A program made the position numbers and the translations under genes. This document shows positions 1 to 9,227 of a stretch of 64,000 nucleotides of DNA, in pieces. Position 1 is the stretch's first letter, and every line of letters starts with the position of its first letter. The stretch comes from Streptomyces sp. ST2-7A (GTDB lineage: Bacteria; Actinomycetota; Actinomycetes; Streptomycetales; Streptomycetaceae), in the NCBI RefSeq assembly GCF_021390475.1, contig NZ_JAJUWS010000004.1, positions 62,001 through 126,000 on the forward strand, given 5' to 3'. Under the pieces are notes generated by a model that ran no database searches, had not been told where the DNA came from, and worked only from the letters and a program-made list of their open reading frames with translations.

Positions 1-498
1 CATGCCCGTGCCGGCGGCGACCACCACACCGGGACGTTCCCCCAGCGCGCCCGCGTAGCCGGTGACCGCGTCGGCGGCCAGCACCAACCGGGTGTCGGGA
101 ACGGGGGACGAACCGATGGCGAAGCCCGCCGCGAGGGCGCCGGGCAGGTCGCGGCGCAGGGCCGTTCCGAGTGTCGCGAACCCCGCCGCACCCACGCAGA
201 CGCCCGCCGGAACCGTGCCGGGCGGAGCTTCCGCGCGGGCCAGCAGTTCCCCGCCGGCGCTGATCACCCGGGCCGCGAGCTCGGCGGCCTCGACACCCTC
301 GCCGCCGGTGCGCACGGGCGGGCCGGTGACGGGATCACCCACCCGAACGGGTGGTCCGCCGGGAACGCCGGGGTCGTGGGGAGGGCCCGGGGCCGCCCGT
401 CGGGCCAGGGCCACCCGGAGCCCGGACCCACCGGAATCCACGCCCAGCAACCAGATGTCCCCGGCCTCGGCCGGGGAGTCGTTCCCGCCTGGACTCAT
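1..498 (-). CDS. BadF/BadG/BcrA/BcrD-type ATPase, N-acetylglucosamine kinase-like (3' part missing)
   Basis: This is the first 166 codons of a gene read leftwards and cut by the window edge. The N-terminus carries the ASKHA nucleotide-binding motif [17 protein letters not shown] at about residues 17-33 and a later [13 protein letters not shown] stretch, followed by VVAAGTG, the second phosphate-binding segment of this fold. In the family, such proteins phosphorylate amino sugars such as N-acetylglucosamine in the cytosol, or act as activator ATPases of dehydratases; sugar kinase is the likelier role in an aerobic actinomycete. The ATG at 498 precedes the acidic N-terminal tail. It is divergent from the uracil-DNA glycosylase gene. 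Substrate cannot be told from the fragment. Confidence 0.75.
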   Translation of the reverse strand, partial: MSPGGNDSPAEAGDIWLLGVDSGGSGLRVALARRAAPGPPHDPGVPGGPPVRVGDPVTGPPVRTGGEGVEAAELAARVISAGGELLARAEAPPGTVPAGVCVGAAGFATLGTALRRDLPGALAAGFAIGSSPVPDTRLVLAADAVTGYAGALGERPGVVVAAGTGM

Positions 499-720
499 GG
501 GTGGGCTCCGGTGGTACGGGGGCGGGGAGGGGGCGGTTGGAGAACCGATCCGGGCGCAGCCTAGCCGTACTGCCCCGAGAGGTCGGGGACGTGGGCGCGG
601 CACCGCCCGGGATGTCCGTGCGCCGGTTCGCCGGGTGGCCTCCGGGGCCCTCCCGTCCGGGACGCACGGATCCGACGGCGGTCGGTCGGGGAAAGGGAAA
701 GGGCGTACCCCGAACGGCAG

Positions 721-726
721 TAGAGT
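721..726 (+). promoter_or_regulatory. Candidate -10 box for ung
   Basis: TAGAGT lies 8 nt before the GTG start at 735. The short gap leaves little room for a ribosome binding site, and no GGAGG-like sequence is seen, so the transcript may be leaderless. No clear -35 hexamer was found. Confidence 0.4.
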
Positions 727-734
727 GCCGTGCT

Positions 735-1412
735 GTGGCAGCGCGACCGTTGAACGAACTTGTCGAACCGGGCTGGGCGAAGGCCCTGGAACCCGTGGCC
801 GGACACATCGCGGCGATGGGCGATTTCCTCCGCGCCGAGATCGCGGCGGGGCGCACCTACCTGCCGGCGGGGCCGAACGTCCTGCGGGCGTTCCGGCAAC
901 CGTTCGACGCGGTACGGGTGCTGATCGTGGGGCAGGACCCGTACCCGACGCCGGGCATGCCCATCGGGCTGAGCTTCGCGGTGTCGCCGGAGGTGCGCAG
1001 GCTGCCCGGCAGCCTGGAGAACATCTTCCGGGAACTCGGCGACGACCTCGGGGTGCCCCGGCCCGCCAACGGGGATCTGACGCCGTGGGCCGAGCAGGGG
1101 GTCCTGCTCCTCAACCGCGCGCTGACCACCGCGCCGGGGCGTCCCGCCGCACACCGGGGGAAGGGCTGGGAGGAGGTCACCGACCAGGCCATCCGCGCGC
1201 TCGCGACCCGTGGGGGACCGCTGGTCGCGATCCTGTGGGGCCGGGACGCCCGAAGCCTGCGTCCCCTGCTGGGACCGACCCCGGCGGTGGAGTCCGCGCA
1301 CCCCTCCCCGATGTCGGCCGACCGCGGCTTCTTCGGCTCCCGCCCCTTCAGCCGGGCCAACGCCTTCCTCGTCGAGCAGGGTGCCGAGCCGGTGGACTGG
1401 CGCCTGCCCTGA
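735..1412 (+). CDS. ung: Uracil-DNA glycosylase, family 1
   Basis: The 225-residue protein removes uracil from DNA in base excision repair. It shows the water-activating motif GQDPYPTPG near residues 66-74, the uracil-recognition segment LLLNRALT, and the DNA-intercalation loop [17 protein letters not shown] near the C-terminus. The aspartate of GQDPY and the histidine of HPSP are both present. Family 1 enzymes usually have GQDPYHGPGQA; the proline-rich variant PTPG seen here is, as I recall it, usual in streptomycetes. The frame stays open 128 codons further upstream, but the extension is Arg/Pro/Gly-rich and unlike the family, so I chose the GTG at 735, just downstream of a TAGAGT box. Confidence 0.95.
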   Translation: MAARPLNELVEPGWAKALEPVAGHIAAMGDFLRAEIAAGRTYLPAGPNVLRAFRQPFDAVRVLIVGQDPYPTPGMPIGLSFAVSPEVRRLPGSLENIFRELGDDLGVPRPANGDLTPWAEQGVLLLNRALTTAPGRPAAHRGKGWEEVTDQAIRALATRGGPLVAILWGRDARSLRPLLGPTPAVESAHPSPMSADRGFFGSRPFSRANAFLVEQGAEPVDWRLP

Positions 1413-1817
1413 GCCCACCCGGCCGGTACCCGGGGAGTGGCACGCCGGGCTCCCGGCGGCGCCCGGCGAATTATCGGCCCCGGTGGGTGGACCCCGGCCC
1501 GCAGGGGTCTCCCCGGGGCTTCTCCCCATGTCCTCCCGACGCTCGGCGACGCCCCCCGGGGGAGGATCCCGCGGGGTGACTCCGTCGGGACGTGGCGGGC
1601 GGACCTTCCGCATCGCACTTCCCGCCGGCTCCCCGGTTGCCCTTCGTCGGCCCCGCGCTTCGGCCACGTGGACGCTCCGGATGCGGGTCGGCACCGGGTC
1701 GGCACCGGGGTGGTACCGACCGGCATCCGCCGGCGCGCGGTGAACCGGGCCGCCGGTGATCCGCCCGGGGCCTCCCCGACCCGACGGGGCCGGGGTGTGT
1801 CGGCGTACGTCCGCGCG
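1413..1817. other. Intergenic stretch, no gene seen
   Basis: About 400 bases between ung and the end of the convergent M56 peptidase gene. All open frames here are Arg/Pro/Gly-rich GC artefacts with no recognisable domain. No strong hairpin or RNA gene was seen. Confidence 0.5.
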
Positions 1818-2765
1818 TCAGCGCAGGGAGGACAGCCCCGGTCCGAAGGCCACCAACAGCGGCACCAGGGGCACCAGCGCCGCCGCGGCCGTCAGCCGTA
1901 CCCGGCGCGAGGCGGTGAATCGTCGCCCCGGTGCCAACAACCGGTCCACCCGTTGCGGCAGTTGCCGCAGCCCGGGGTCGGCCCCGGCACGGGGGCCGAA
2001 CCCGCCCCGGTCCCCGTTGAGGTCCACCAGCGCCAGGGCCGTGGTCAACCGTCCGAAGCGACGGGAGGCGGCGTCGTCCGCCGCCAACTCCACGAGACGG
2101 TGCACCTGCGCGCGGAAGGCGGCGAAGACCGGAACTCCGGGGAAGCCGCGGGCCAGCGCGCCCGCGCAGTGCAGCAGCCAGTCGTGACGCGCCCGCGCGT
2201 GACCCTCCTCGTGGGCGATCACGGCGTCCAGGCGTCGACCGCCGAGGCGGGCCAGGGCCGCCGTGGTGATCATCAGTCGGCCGTCGGAGCCGGGCAACAA
2301 CCAGGCGTCCGGTCGCGGGTCCTCCACGATCACCAGGCGCCCGCCGTCCTCCTCCTCGCCGGGCAGCAATGGGCGGCGGGTGAGGAGTTCGGCGCGTCGG
2401 CGGCGCCGTACCGCCCGCGCCAGTCGCACCTCGCGCACCAGCATCACCGCCGTCCACAGACCGCCGGCGGCCAGCGCCAACGCCAGGGGCGCCGCGATCC
2501 ACGCCCCCTCCGGGGGCAGCGCGTAGGCGTCCAGGACCCCTGCGGGGGCGGGGGCGAACAACCCCTCCCTGACCACCTGCCAGGCGGCGGCGCCGCTGAC
2601 GGCCATGGCCAGTCCGCAGCACAACAGGACCGCCACGACCACGCACTGCCACAGCCACAGGGCCAGCACGGGTTCCCGGTCGGGCCAGGAGGCGCGGGTC
2701 ATCACGCGGGGGGCGGTCAACGCCGTGAGCCCGCCCAACGCGAGCAGGATGAGCGCGACGAGCAT
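1818..2765 (-). CDS. M56-family (BlaR1/HtpX-like) membrane metallopeptidase
   Basis: The 315-residue protein has an N-terminal membrane helix (residues 1-20), two further hydrophobic segments near 37-65 and 88-110, a cytosolic loop, the zinc motif HEEGH near residue 185 (HExxH), a downstream E-AADDAASRRFG segment that probably supplies the third ligand, and a C-terminal hydrophobic helix. M56 proteins are membrane zinc proteases; in the BlaR1 branch they cleave a BlaI repressor. This short form has no penicillin-sensor domain, and no blaI-like gene sits beside it. It lies downstream of, and on the same strand as, the DUF5134 gene, with a 210-nt gap. Confidence 0.85.
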   Translation of the reverse strand: MLVALILLALGGLTALTAPRVMTRASWPDREPVLALWLWQCVVVAVLLCCGLAMAVSGAAAWQVVREGLFAPAPAGVLDAYALPPEGAWIAAPLALALAAGGLWTAVMLVREVRLARAVRRRRRAELLTRRPLLPGEEEDGGRLVIVEDPRPDAWLLPGSDGRLMITTAALARLGGRRLDAVIAHEEGHARARHDWLLHCAGALARGFPGVPVFAAFRAQVHRLVELAADDAASRRFGRLTTALALVDLNGDRGGFGPRAGADPGLRQLPQRVDRLLAPGRRFTASRRVRLTAAAALVPLVPLLVAFGPGLSSLR

Positions 2766-2975
2766 GGCGCCAGCCTAGTCGGCGTGTCCCGGAACGGGCA
2801 CGGGTCGGACGCCCCGGGCGGGACGGTTCCGCCCCGGCGTCCGTTCCGGAGCCCGCCCCGGGGCCCGCCGCGGGGGCGCTCGCCACCCCCGGAACGGGTC
2901 CCGAACAGGGACGGATCCGATCGGTGGCCGTCCTCCGGGGTCCGGGCCCCGCGGAGGAGGGTCGGGTGCCGCGCC

Positions 2976-3575
2976 TCACATCGCCATCAGCATGACCACC
3001 ATCGCCAGGGCGGTCACGATGCGACAGGCGGTGGCCATCTCCGGCGGGCGACCGGTGACCGGGACCGGCGCGGTCCCGGACGACGCCAATCGGGAGCCGG
3101 AGCGCAGGGCGTATCCGGCGAAGTACGCGGCGACCAGCGCCGCGGGCACCGCCATCGGCACCGGTGAGGGGTCCGACACCGGGCCCCCGTGCCCCCCTCC
3201 GAGAAGCCAGAGGTGGGCCATCCCGCCCATCGCGGCCCCCTCCAGCAGGTGGTGCGCCCGGTGTCCCGCGCCGGGGCGGGGGCGGAGTACCGGCCACAGC
3301 GCCACCGCCGGGAAGAGGGCCGCGACCGCCCACGCCGCGGCCGACCACCCGGGAGGGCCGCCGTCCTCCGCGCCGTCCCGGGCCGGAAGGCCGGTCGGCA
3401 GCGGCACCGTGCCCGTCGGCAGGGCCATCACCGCCATGCCGAGGAGCATCACTCCCTCCACCGCGGCGATCTGCCGCGCGCCCCCCGTCGAGCGGTGGGC
3501 CGAGAGCAGGCAGTACAGGCCGGTGCCCGCGCAGATCACCGCCATGAGCCAACCGACCGGTGTCGCTCCGTGCAC
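2976..3575 (-). CDS. DUF5134-type integral membrane protein
   Basis: A predicted 199-residue protein of about five hydrophobic segments separated by short loops. The His-rich motif GHRAHHLLEGAAMGGMAHLW and a further H-rich loop resemble DUF5134 membrane proteins, whose function is unknown; the histidines might bind a metal. I chose the GTG at 3575 because GGGGAGGGGGG lies just upstream and the preceding in-frame residues are Arg/Pro-rich and lack membrane character. It is divergent from the GNAT gene and upstream of the M56 peptidase. Confidence 0.7.
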   Translation of the reverse strand: MHGATPVGWLMAVICAGTGLYCLLSAHRSTGGARQIAAVEGVMLLGMAVMALPTGTVPLPTGLPARDGAEDGGPPGWSAAAWAVAALFPAVALWPVLRPRPGAGHRAHHLLEGAAMGGMAHLWLLGGGHGGPVSDPSPVPMAVPAALVAAYFAGYALRSGSRLASSGTAPVPVTGRPPEMATACRIVTALAMVVMLMAM

Positions 3576-3714
3576 GGGCCCCCCTCCCCGCCCGGCTCGT
3601 TTCCGCCCCGGCGGGGGACGAGCCGGGCCCGGGCGTTCCCGGCATTCCTCCCCATCGGGCGGCCCGCCGGGCGGGGAGCGCGGGGAGCGCACGGAGGCAC
3701 GGCGCGCACGCCGC

Positions 3715-3720
3715 TACGAT
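3715..3720 (+). promoter_or_regulatory. Candidate -10 box for the GNAT gene
   Basis: TACGAT ends 6 nt before the ATG at 3727. A transcript starting 6-7 nt downstream of this box would begin at or next to the ATG, so the mRNA would be leaderless. Confidence 0.45.
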
Positions 3721-3726
3721 CGGCTC

Positions 3727-4461
3727 ATGTCCGACCCGTCCGCGCCCGCCACTCGCTCCGCGCGCACCCCGTCCCCCGGCACCGAACGGGACCGGGGCGG
3801 CCCGCCGTCCGCCGGGACGCCCGCAGGCCTCCGGATCCGTCGCGCCGGTCCGCGGGACGTTCCCGCCGTGGTGGCCCTGGTCGAGTCCGCCTACCGGGGC
3901 GATTCCAGCCGGGAGGGGTGGACCACCGAGGCGGATCTCCTGGACGGGCAGCGCACCGACGCCCGGGAGGTGGCCGGGCTGGTGACCGCCGTCGACGGTC
4001 GTGTCCTGCTCGCCGAAGGGGAGGACGGCACCCCGCCGCTCGGGTGTTGCCACCTGCTGCGGAGGGGAGCCGGGGCCGTCGCGGCCGCCGGGGACGGGGG
4101 CGACGCCTACTTCGGGATGTTCGCCGTGCGGCCCCGGGCCCAGGGGGCCGGGGTGGGCGGACTACTGCTCGCCGAGGCCGAACGGGTGGCGGCGGTGGAG
4201 TGGGGCGCCCGGCGGATGGAGATGACGGTGATCTCGCTGCGCTCCGATCTCATCGCCTGGTACGAGCGGCGCGGATACCGCCGCACGGGCCGGATGATCC
4301 CCTTCCCCTACGGCGACGCCCGTTTCGGCCTGCCCCGCCGGCCTGACCTGCGGTTCGAGATCCTGGTCGGGGACCTCTCCCCGCTCGCGAACCGGGCCGG
4401 GGCCGATTCCGCTCCCGACCGGGGCGGCCGACGCGGGTCCGGTGACCGCCCCGCTCAGTGA
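3727..4461 (+). CDS. GNAT-family N-acetyltransferase
   Basis: A 244-residue single-domain acetyltransferase. A disordered Ser/Pro-rich head (residues 1-35) precedes the fold LRIRRAGPRDVPAVVALVESAY. The acetyl-CoA pyrophosphate loop appears as RPRAQGAGVGGLLLAEAE (Q/RxxGxG/A), preceded by YFGMFAV (strand 4), and the ending LIAWYERRGYRRTGRMI is the classical last helix and strand. The substrate is unknown; the WTTEADLL segment is common in small-molecule or amine acetylases of this group. The last 7 bases overlap the end of the convergent glycerophosphodiesterase gene. Confidence 0.85.
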   Translation: MSDPSAPATRSARTPSPGTERDRGGPPSAGTPAGLRIRRAGPRDVPAVVALVESAYRGDSSREGWTTEADLLDGQRTDAREVAGLVTAVDGRVLLAEGEDGTPPLGCCHLLRRGAGAVAAAGDGGDAYFGMFAVRPRAQGAGVGGLLLAEAERVAAVEWGARRMEMTVISLRSDLIAWYERRGYRRTGRMIPFPYGDARFGLPRRPDLRFEILVGDLSPLANRAGADSAPDRGGRRGSGDRPAQ

Positions 4462-5186
4462 CGCGGGGTGTGCGCGACGATCGGCAACCCGATCTCCCGG
4501 CCGGCGGGTAGAGCGCGCGCGGCGGTCACGATCGCGGGTTCGTCCGTGACGACCCCGTCCAGCCCCAGTTCCACCGCCCGGGCCAGATCGGCCGGGGTGT
4601 TGACGGTCCAGGCGATGACGGTCACCCCGACCCGCCGGCAGCGTTCCACGATCTCCCCGGTCAGTTCGGCCAGTTCGCAGGAGACCATGTCGGCGCCCAG
4701 CGCGACGGCCCGTTCCGGCGCGCGCGGCGTGGAGCGGCCGGCGACGGCGGTGATCGGGATACCGGGCAGCAGCGCCCGGGTGGCCCGCAACGCCTCGTCG
4801 TGGAAGGAGATGACCCGCACCCGCTCGTGCAGGGTCCGCTCGGTGATGATCCCCGCCAGGACCCGGGCGACGGCGGGGTCCTTGATCTCGGCCTGGATCG
4901 GTGAGTCCACCGCCTCGACCACCTCGGTGAACAGTGGGATCCGTTCGCCGGAGCCCGCGTCCAGGGCCCGCAGTTCGGCCAGGTCGAGATCGGCGACCCG
5001 GCCGGTGCCGTCGGTGGTGCGGTCCACCTCGGCGTCGTGCATCACGACCAGTCGGCCGTCCCGGCTCAGGTGCAGGTCCAGCTCGATCGCGTCCACCCCC
5101 TCCGCCCCGGCCCGTCGGAAGGACCGCAGGGTGTTCTCCGGTTCGACCCCCATCAGGCCCCGGTGTCCGACGGTGAGCATGGGCAT
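4455..5186 (-). CDS. Glycerophosphodiester phosphodiesterase
   Basis: A 243-residue GDPD/UgpQ-type TIM barrel that hydrolyses glycerophosphodiesters to glycerol-3-phosphate and an alcohol. The catalytic signatures are complete: HRG followed by PENT (residues 8-19), the metal ligands ELD near 36, and the general acid HD near 50. Later strands IQAEIK, VRVISF and VTVIAWTVN match the family. There is no signal peptide, so it is probably cytosolic. The ATG at 5186 follows GAGAGG with a 9-nt gap; a second ATG lies two codons on. Confidence 0.9.
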   Translation of the reverse strand: MPMLTVGHRGLMGVEPENTLRSFRRAGAEGVDAIELDLHLSRDGRLVVMHDAEVDRTTDGTGRVADLDLAELRALDAGSGERIPLFTEVVEAVDSPIQAEIKDPAVARVLAGIITERTLHERVRVISFHDEALRATRALLPGIPITAVAGRSTPRAPERAVALGADMVSCELAELTGEIVERCRRVGVTVIAWTVNTPADLARAVELGLDGVVTDEPAIVTAARALPAGREIGLPIVAHTPRH

Positions 5187-5379
5187 GGTCGTTCGCCTCT
5201 CGGGGTGCGGAAGTCGGGAACCGATGGTTCGAAGCCGTCCCGGACGGCGCCGTCACCCTAGACCCGCTCCGCGCCTCCCGGACGGAACCTCGTGCGACGG
5301 TCACCGGGAGTTCACCCCGATCTCCTTCCGCGGCTGTCTTGTCCAACGGGAGGATCGGCGTGAGAAACACCTCCGGGCA

Positions 5380-5390
5380 GTAAGGTTTAC
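5380..5390 (+). promoter_or_regulatory. Candidate promoter/operator of the DUF6421 operon
   Basis: The gap at 5187-5492 holds divergent control sequence and no gene. TAAGGT (5381-5386) could be a -10 box and lies inside the small palindrome GTAAGGTTTAC, so a repressor could overlap the promoter. The leader would be about 100 nt, ending in the strong site GAGGGAGAGG before the ATG at 5493. Confidence 0.35.
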
Positions 5391-5492
5391 GGTGTCAGCG
5401 GTTGTGAGGGCTCGGACTTGCCGGTTACGGTGCTGCCAGGTGAAAAGCTTCCGTGCCGAGCGCGGTGCTTCGGAGAAGATGAGGGAGAGGCC

Positions 5493-6914
5493 ATGACGCG
5501 TCAGTCGGTTTCCGTGTCCCCGGTGGAGGCGTCCCCACGACTCCCGGCGGTCGGGGAGACCGGCCCGCGGGTCGTGGACCACCCCTCCTGGCCGGGGCTG
5601 AGGGCCGCGGTGGAGACGATCCGGGCGGCCCAGTCCGCGGACGGGTCGATCGCCCCGGGCAACGGGTCCGCCCCGGACCGGGAGCGGCTGCGCGCCCTGG
5701 TGGAGGAGATCGTGGACGGGGTCGGGCGGCTCTCGCCGCTCATGCCGCACGACGAGGACTACCACCGGGTCCTCGCGGAGGATCTGCGTCGCTGGGCCCA
5801 CGAGGACTTCGGGGTCCCGGACTTCCTGGACTCCCTCACCGCCTTCGAGCCGGCTCGTGAGCGGCGGGACGGCCGACAGCACCTGGCGCTGTTCCCGATG
5901 TACACCCAGAACGGCAACCCCGACCGCAACCTGGAGGCCGTGGTCTTCCGGCTGGTGTGGCCCGACTGGCTGGCCGAACTGGAGCGCACGAGGTACGACA
6001 ATCCGCTGTTCCTGGGGATCGCGTTCGAGGACTTCACCGCCGGCTACGACACCCACTCCGCCGTGCTCTTCCCCGAGACGGTGGCGGTCCGGGAGGTCCC
6101 CGACCGCTACACCTGGGGCGGCATCTTCTGCGATCGGGAGGCGGCCCGGTTCCGTCGTGTGGTCGCCGCCGCCTGCGAGGTCACCCGACTGGAACTCCCC
6201 GAGGACGTCCGCGGGCTGCTCACCGACCAGCACCGGTGCCGGGAGACGTTCGTCCTGTGGGACATGATCCACGACCGCACCCACAGCCACGGCGACCTGC
6301 CCTTCGACCCCTTCATGATCAAGCAGCGCCAGCCGTTCTGGATGTACGGCCTGGAGGAGCTGCGCTGTGATCTCACCGCCTTCCACGAGGCGGGCCGGTT
6401 GGCCGCGGAGGGGATGCGCCAGGGCCGCGACATGCGGTGCGCCGTCCTGTTGGAGCGCCTCTTCCGCTTCCCGGTGACCGGGGAGCGCCGCCGTAACTAC
6501 GACGGTCTCGGCGGGCAACTGCTCTTCGCCTACCTGCACCGGCACGACGCCCTGCGGTGGACCGACAACCGTCTCACCATCGACTGGGACCGGGCGGCGG
6601 AGATCACCGATCAACTGCGCGGCGAGATCGAGACCCTCTACCGGGAGGGCATCGACCGGCCCAAGCTGGTCCACTGGCTCAAGGCCTACGAACTGGTCTC
6701 CGCGTACCTGGCCCCGCACCCCGCCTCCACCTGGGCGAAGGGACCGGAGGCGCTGGACCTGTCCCTGCCGCCGCGCAAGTTGGTCGACGACGTCCACCCC
6801 GACGAGTTCCCGTTGAGCCTGTTCTACGAGGCGTTGTCCCGCAGACTGCGCTCGGTGATCGAGTCCACCCGGGGCATCGTGCCCGAGGGGCCTCCTTCCG
6901 TCGAGGCCGCCTGA
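5493..6914 (+). CDS. DUF6421 family protein
   Basis: A soluble protein of 473 residues without signal peptide or membrane segments. I recognise it as the actinobacterial DUF6421 family, whose function is not known to me. Notable conserved-looking stretches are LALFPMYTQNGNPDRNLEA, FVLWDMIHDRTHSHGDLPF and FDPFMIKQRQPFWMYGLEEL; the HDRTHSHGD cluster could bind a metal. It precedes an SDR gene and a threonine aldolase gene on the same strand with gaps of about 300 and 140 nt, an order I recall from other streptomycetes. The start ATG has the strong site GAGGGAGAGG upstream. Confidence 0.75.
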   Translation: MTRQSVSVSPVEASPRLPAVGETGPRVVDHPSWPGLRAAVETIRAAQSADGSIAPGNGSAPDRERLRALVEEIVDGVGRLSPLMPHDEDYHRVLAEDLRRWAHEDFGVPDFLDSLTAFEPARERRDGRQHLALFPMYTQNGNPDRNLEAVVFRLVWPDWLAELERTRYDNPLFLGIAFEDFTAGYDTHSAVLFPETVAVREVPDRYTWGGIFCDREAARFRRVVAAACEVTRLELPEDVRGLLTDQHRCRETFVLWDMIHDRTHSHGDLPFDPFMIKQRQPFWMYGLEELRCDLTAFHEAGRLAAEGMRQGRDMRCAVLLERLFRFPVTGERRRNYDGLGGQLLFAYLHRHDALRWTDNRLTIDWDRAAEITDQLRGEIETLYREGIDRPKLVHWLKAYELVSAYLAPHPASTWAKGPEALDLSLPPRKLVDDVHPDEFPLSLFYEALSRRLRSVIESTRGIVPEGPPSVEAA

Positions 6915-7209
6915 CCCCGGCCCGCCGGGCGCACCACTTCTCCGTTCCGGGGCGGGGGCGTCGGACCTCCCGGGGGGCGCCCGGGCCCGTCAGGACGGCA
7001 TGATGGAGGTCACGGGGGTCCCCGCCGCGGGCGACGTCGTCGATCGGGTCGGGCGGCCGCCCGACAGCGGGGTGAGCCCGTTTCCCCGGTGGTGCCGGGC
7101 ATCGCCCCGCCGGACACCCCCGGCCCCGCCCCATCCCGCCCCACCCCGCCCGACACAGTCATCCCCACATCCCCGGCATCCCGGGACCCCGATCGAAGAG
7201 GCGAGCACC

Positions 7210-7998
7210 ATGAGTGTTTCCGGAACGGACGGACCACCGACATCGGGAGGTCCGCTGGAGGGCGCGGTGGTCGCGGTGGCCGGTGCCGGAGGCCCGGCCG
7301 GTCACGCGGTTCTGCTGCGTCTGGCCGAGGCCGGTGCCACGGTCCTGGCGGCGGACGCGAACCCCGTCCGACTGGCCGAGGGGGTGGACGCCGCCCGCTT
7401 CGCCCACGGCGGGGCGACCGTCCTCGGCGACACCGTGGACCTGCTCGACCCCGCCGCCGCCCGCCGCTGGGCCGAGCGGGCGGAGCGGGAGTTCGGCCGG
7501 GTGGACGGCCTGGTCCACCTCGTCGGGGGGTGGCGCGGGTCCGCCTCCTTCGCGGAGACCGACCTGGCGGACTGGGATGTCCTGCACGACCTGCTGATCC
7601 GCACCGTCCAGCACACCTCGCTGGCCTTCGCCGGCCCCCTGGAACGCAGTGGCAACGGGCGGTACGTCCTGATCAGCGCGGCGGGGGCCGCCCGCCCGAC
7701 GGCCGGGAACGCAGCCTACGCCGCGGCCAAGGCGGCGGCGGAGGCCTGGACGCTCGCGCTGGCCGACGACTTCCGGAAGGCGGGCCGGCGGGCCGGCGGG
7801 GAGGGGGCCCCGCCCGCCGCCGCGACCGTGCTCGTGGTCAAGGCGCTGCTCCACGACGCCCTGCGCGCGGAGCGGCCGGAGGCGGCCTTCACCGGTTTCA
7901 CCGATGTGCGGGACCTCGCCGAGGAGGTGCGCGTGCTGTGGGACCGCCCGGCGGCCGAGATCAACGGGCGCCGGCTGCCGCTGGTGCCGGAATCCTGA
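7210..7998 (+). CDS. Short-chain dehydrogenase/reductase
   Basis: The 262-residue Rossmann-fold protein has the catalytic pair YAAAK (YxxxK, about residues 176-180) with the preceding serine in VLISAAGA, and the structural motif HLVGGW in place of NNAG. The cofactor loop reads AGAGGPAGHAV rather than the usual TGxxxGxG, with proline replacing one glycine, and the NNAG asparagines are gone, so it is an atypical SDR whose substrate and cofactor cannot be predicted. It lies between DUF6421 and threonine aldolase on the same strand. The ATG at 7210 has a weak purine-rich site GAAGAGGCGAG before it. Confidence 0.8.
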   Translation: MSVSGTDGPPTSGGPLEGAVVAVAGAGGPAGHAVLLRLAEAGATVLAADANPVRLAEGVDAARFAHGGATVLGDTVDLLDPAAARRWAERAEREFGRVDGLVHLVGGWRGSASFAETDLADWDVLHDLLIRTVQHTSLAFAGPLERSGNGRYVLISAAGAARPTAGNAAYAAAKAAAEAWTLALADDFRKAGRRAGGEGAPPAAATVLVVKALLHDALRAERPEAAFTGFTDVRDLAEEVRVLWDRPAAEINGRRLPLVPES

Positions 7999-8134
7999 CC
8001 CGGGGGTTCCGGGGCCCCGACCCGGGTCCCGGTGACACCGCCGCCCGGCGATCCGGCATCATCGTCCCCGGGGCGCCCACCGGAGCCCCGGTCCCTTTTC
8101 CCGTCCCGCACCCCTCGAGTCCCGGGAGCCCGCC

Positions 8135-9199
8135 CTGCGCACCGACGCCCAACGCCGCCACGACCCCGCGGTCCGCGGCTTCGCCAGCGACAACTACGCC
8201 GGGGTCCACCCCGAGGTGCTGGCCGCCATCGCCCTCGCCAACGAGGGGCATCAGCCCGCCTACGGGGCCGACGTGTACACCGACCACCTCCAGCGGGTCG
8301 TGCGCAGCCACTTCGGCCCGTACGCCCGGGCCCACCCCGTCTTCAACGGGACGGGGGCCAACGTGGTGGCCCTGCAGGCGCTCACCGACCGCTGGGGGGC
8401 GGTGATCACCGCCGACAGCGCGCACATCCACAACGACGAGTGCGGGGCCCCGGAGCGGGTCGGTGGTCTCAAGCTGCTCACCGTGCCCGCCGAGCACGGT
8501 CGGTTGACCCCCGGGCTGATCGACCGCGAGGCGTACGGGTGGGAGGACGAGCACCGGGCCATGCCGCAGGTGGTCTCCATCACGCAGAGCACCGAACTGG
8601 GGACGGTCTACACGCCGGACGACATCGCCGCGATCTGCGAGCACGCCCACCAGTTGGGTATGCGCGTCCACCTGGACGGTGCCCGGCTGGCCAACGCCGC
8701 AGCCTCGCTGAACCTGCCGATGCGGGCGTTCACCGACGTCCCCGGGGTGGACGTGGTGTCCTTCGGCGGCACCAAGAACGGACTCCTGCTGGGCGAACTG
8801 GTCGTGATCCTCAACCCCGACCTCGGTCGGCGGATCGAGCACATCCGCAAGCTCTCCATGCAGCTGGCCTCGAAGATGCGCTTCGTCTCGGTGCAGTTCG
8901 AGGCCCTGCTCGCGGGGGAACTGTGGTTGCGCGGGGCCCGCCGGGCCAACGCCATGGCGACCCGCCTGGCCGAGGGGGTGCGCGGGATCGATGGTGTGGA
9001 GATCCTGTACCCGGTGCAGGCCAACGCGGTCTTCGCCCGTCTCCCGGTGGAGGTCTCCCAACGACTGATGAAGCGCCACCGCTTCTACTTCTGGGACGAG
9101 CGGGCCGGTGACGTGCGCTGGATGTGCGCGTGGGACACCACCGAGGAGGACGTGGACGGCTTCCTGGCGGCGCTGCGCGAGGAGATGTCCCGCCGTTGA
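8135..9199 (+). CDS. Low-specificity L-threonine aldolase, probable CTG start
   Basis: A PLP enzyme of fold type I (beta-eliminating lyase family) that cleaves threonine or allo-threonine to glycine and acetaldehyde. The PLP lysine is in SFGGTKNGLLLGE, and the pocket motifs VFNGTGANVVAL, MRVHLDGARLANAAAS and SMQLASKMRFVS are typical. The first ATG/GTG/TTG in this frame is at 8216, but that would delete the conserved head FASDNYAGVHPEVL. In frame upstream there is no ATG, GTG or TTG. CTG at 8135 has GGGAG 6 nt before it and gives a 354-residue protein, so I take CTG as the start; a frame error upstream is the alternative. Confidence 0.85.
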   Translation: MRTDAQRRHDPAVRGFASDNYAGVHPEVLAAIALANEGHQPAYGADVYTDHLQRVVRSHFGPYARAHPVFNGTGANVVALQALTDRWGAVITADSAHIHNDECGAPERVGGLKLLTVPAEHGRLTPGLIDREAYGWEDEHRAMPQVVSITQSTELGTVYTPDDIAAICEHAHQLGMRVHLDGARLANAAASLNLPMRAFTDVPGVDVVSFGGTKNGLLLGELVVILNPDLGRRIEHIRKLSMQLASKMRFVSVQFEALLAGELWLRGARRANAMATRLAEGVRGIDGVEILYPVQANAVFARLPVEVSQRLMKRHRFYFWDERAGDVRWMCAWDTTEEDVDGFLAALREEMSRR

Positions 9200-9227
9200 G
9201 GCGCCGGGGACGCGCGCCGAGGTGATC

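Noticed and set aside
1471-4053. A very long minus-strand open frame of more than 800 codons
   Set aside because: Arg/Gly/Pro/Ala-rich with no domain, and it crosses three well-supported genes in other frames; a typical artefact of high GC.
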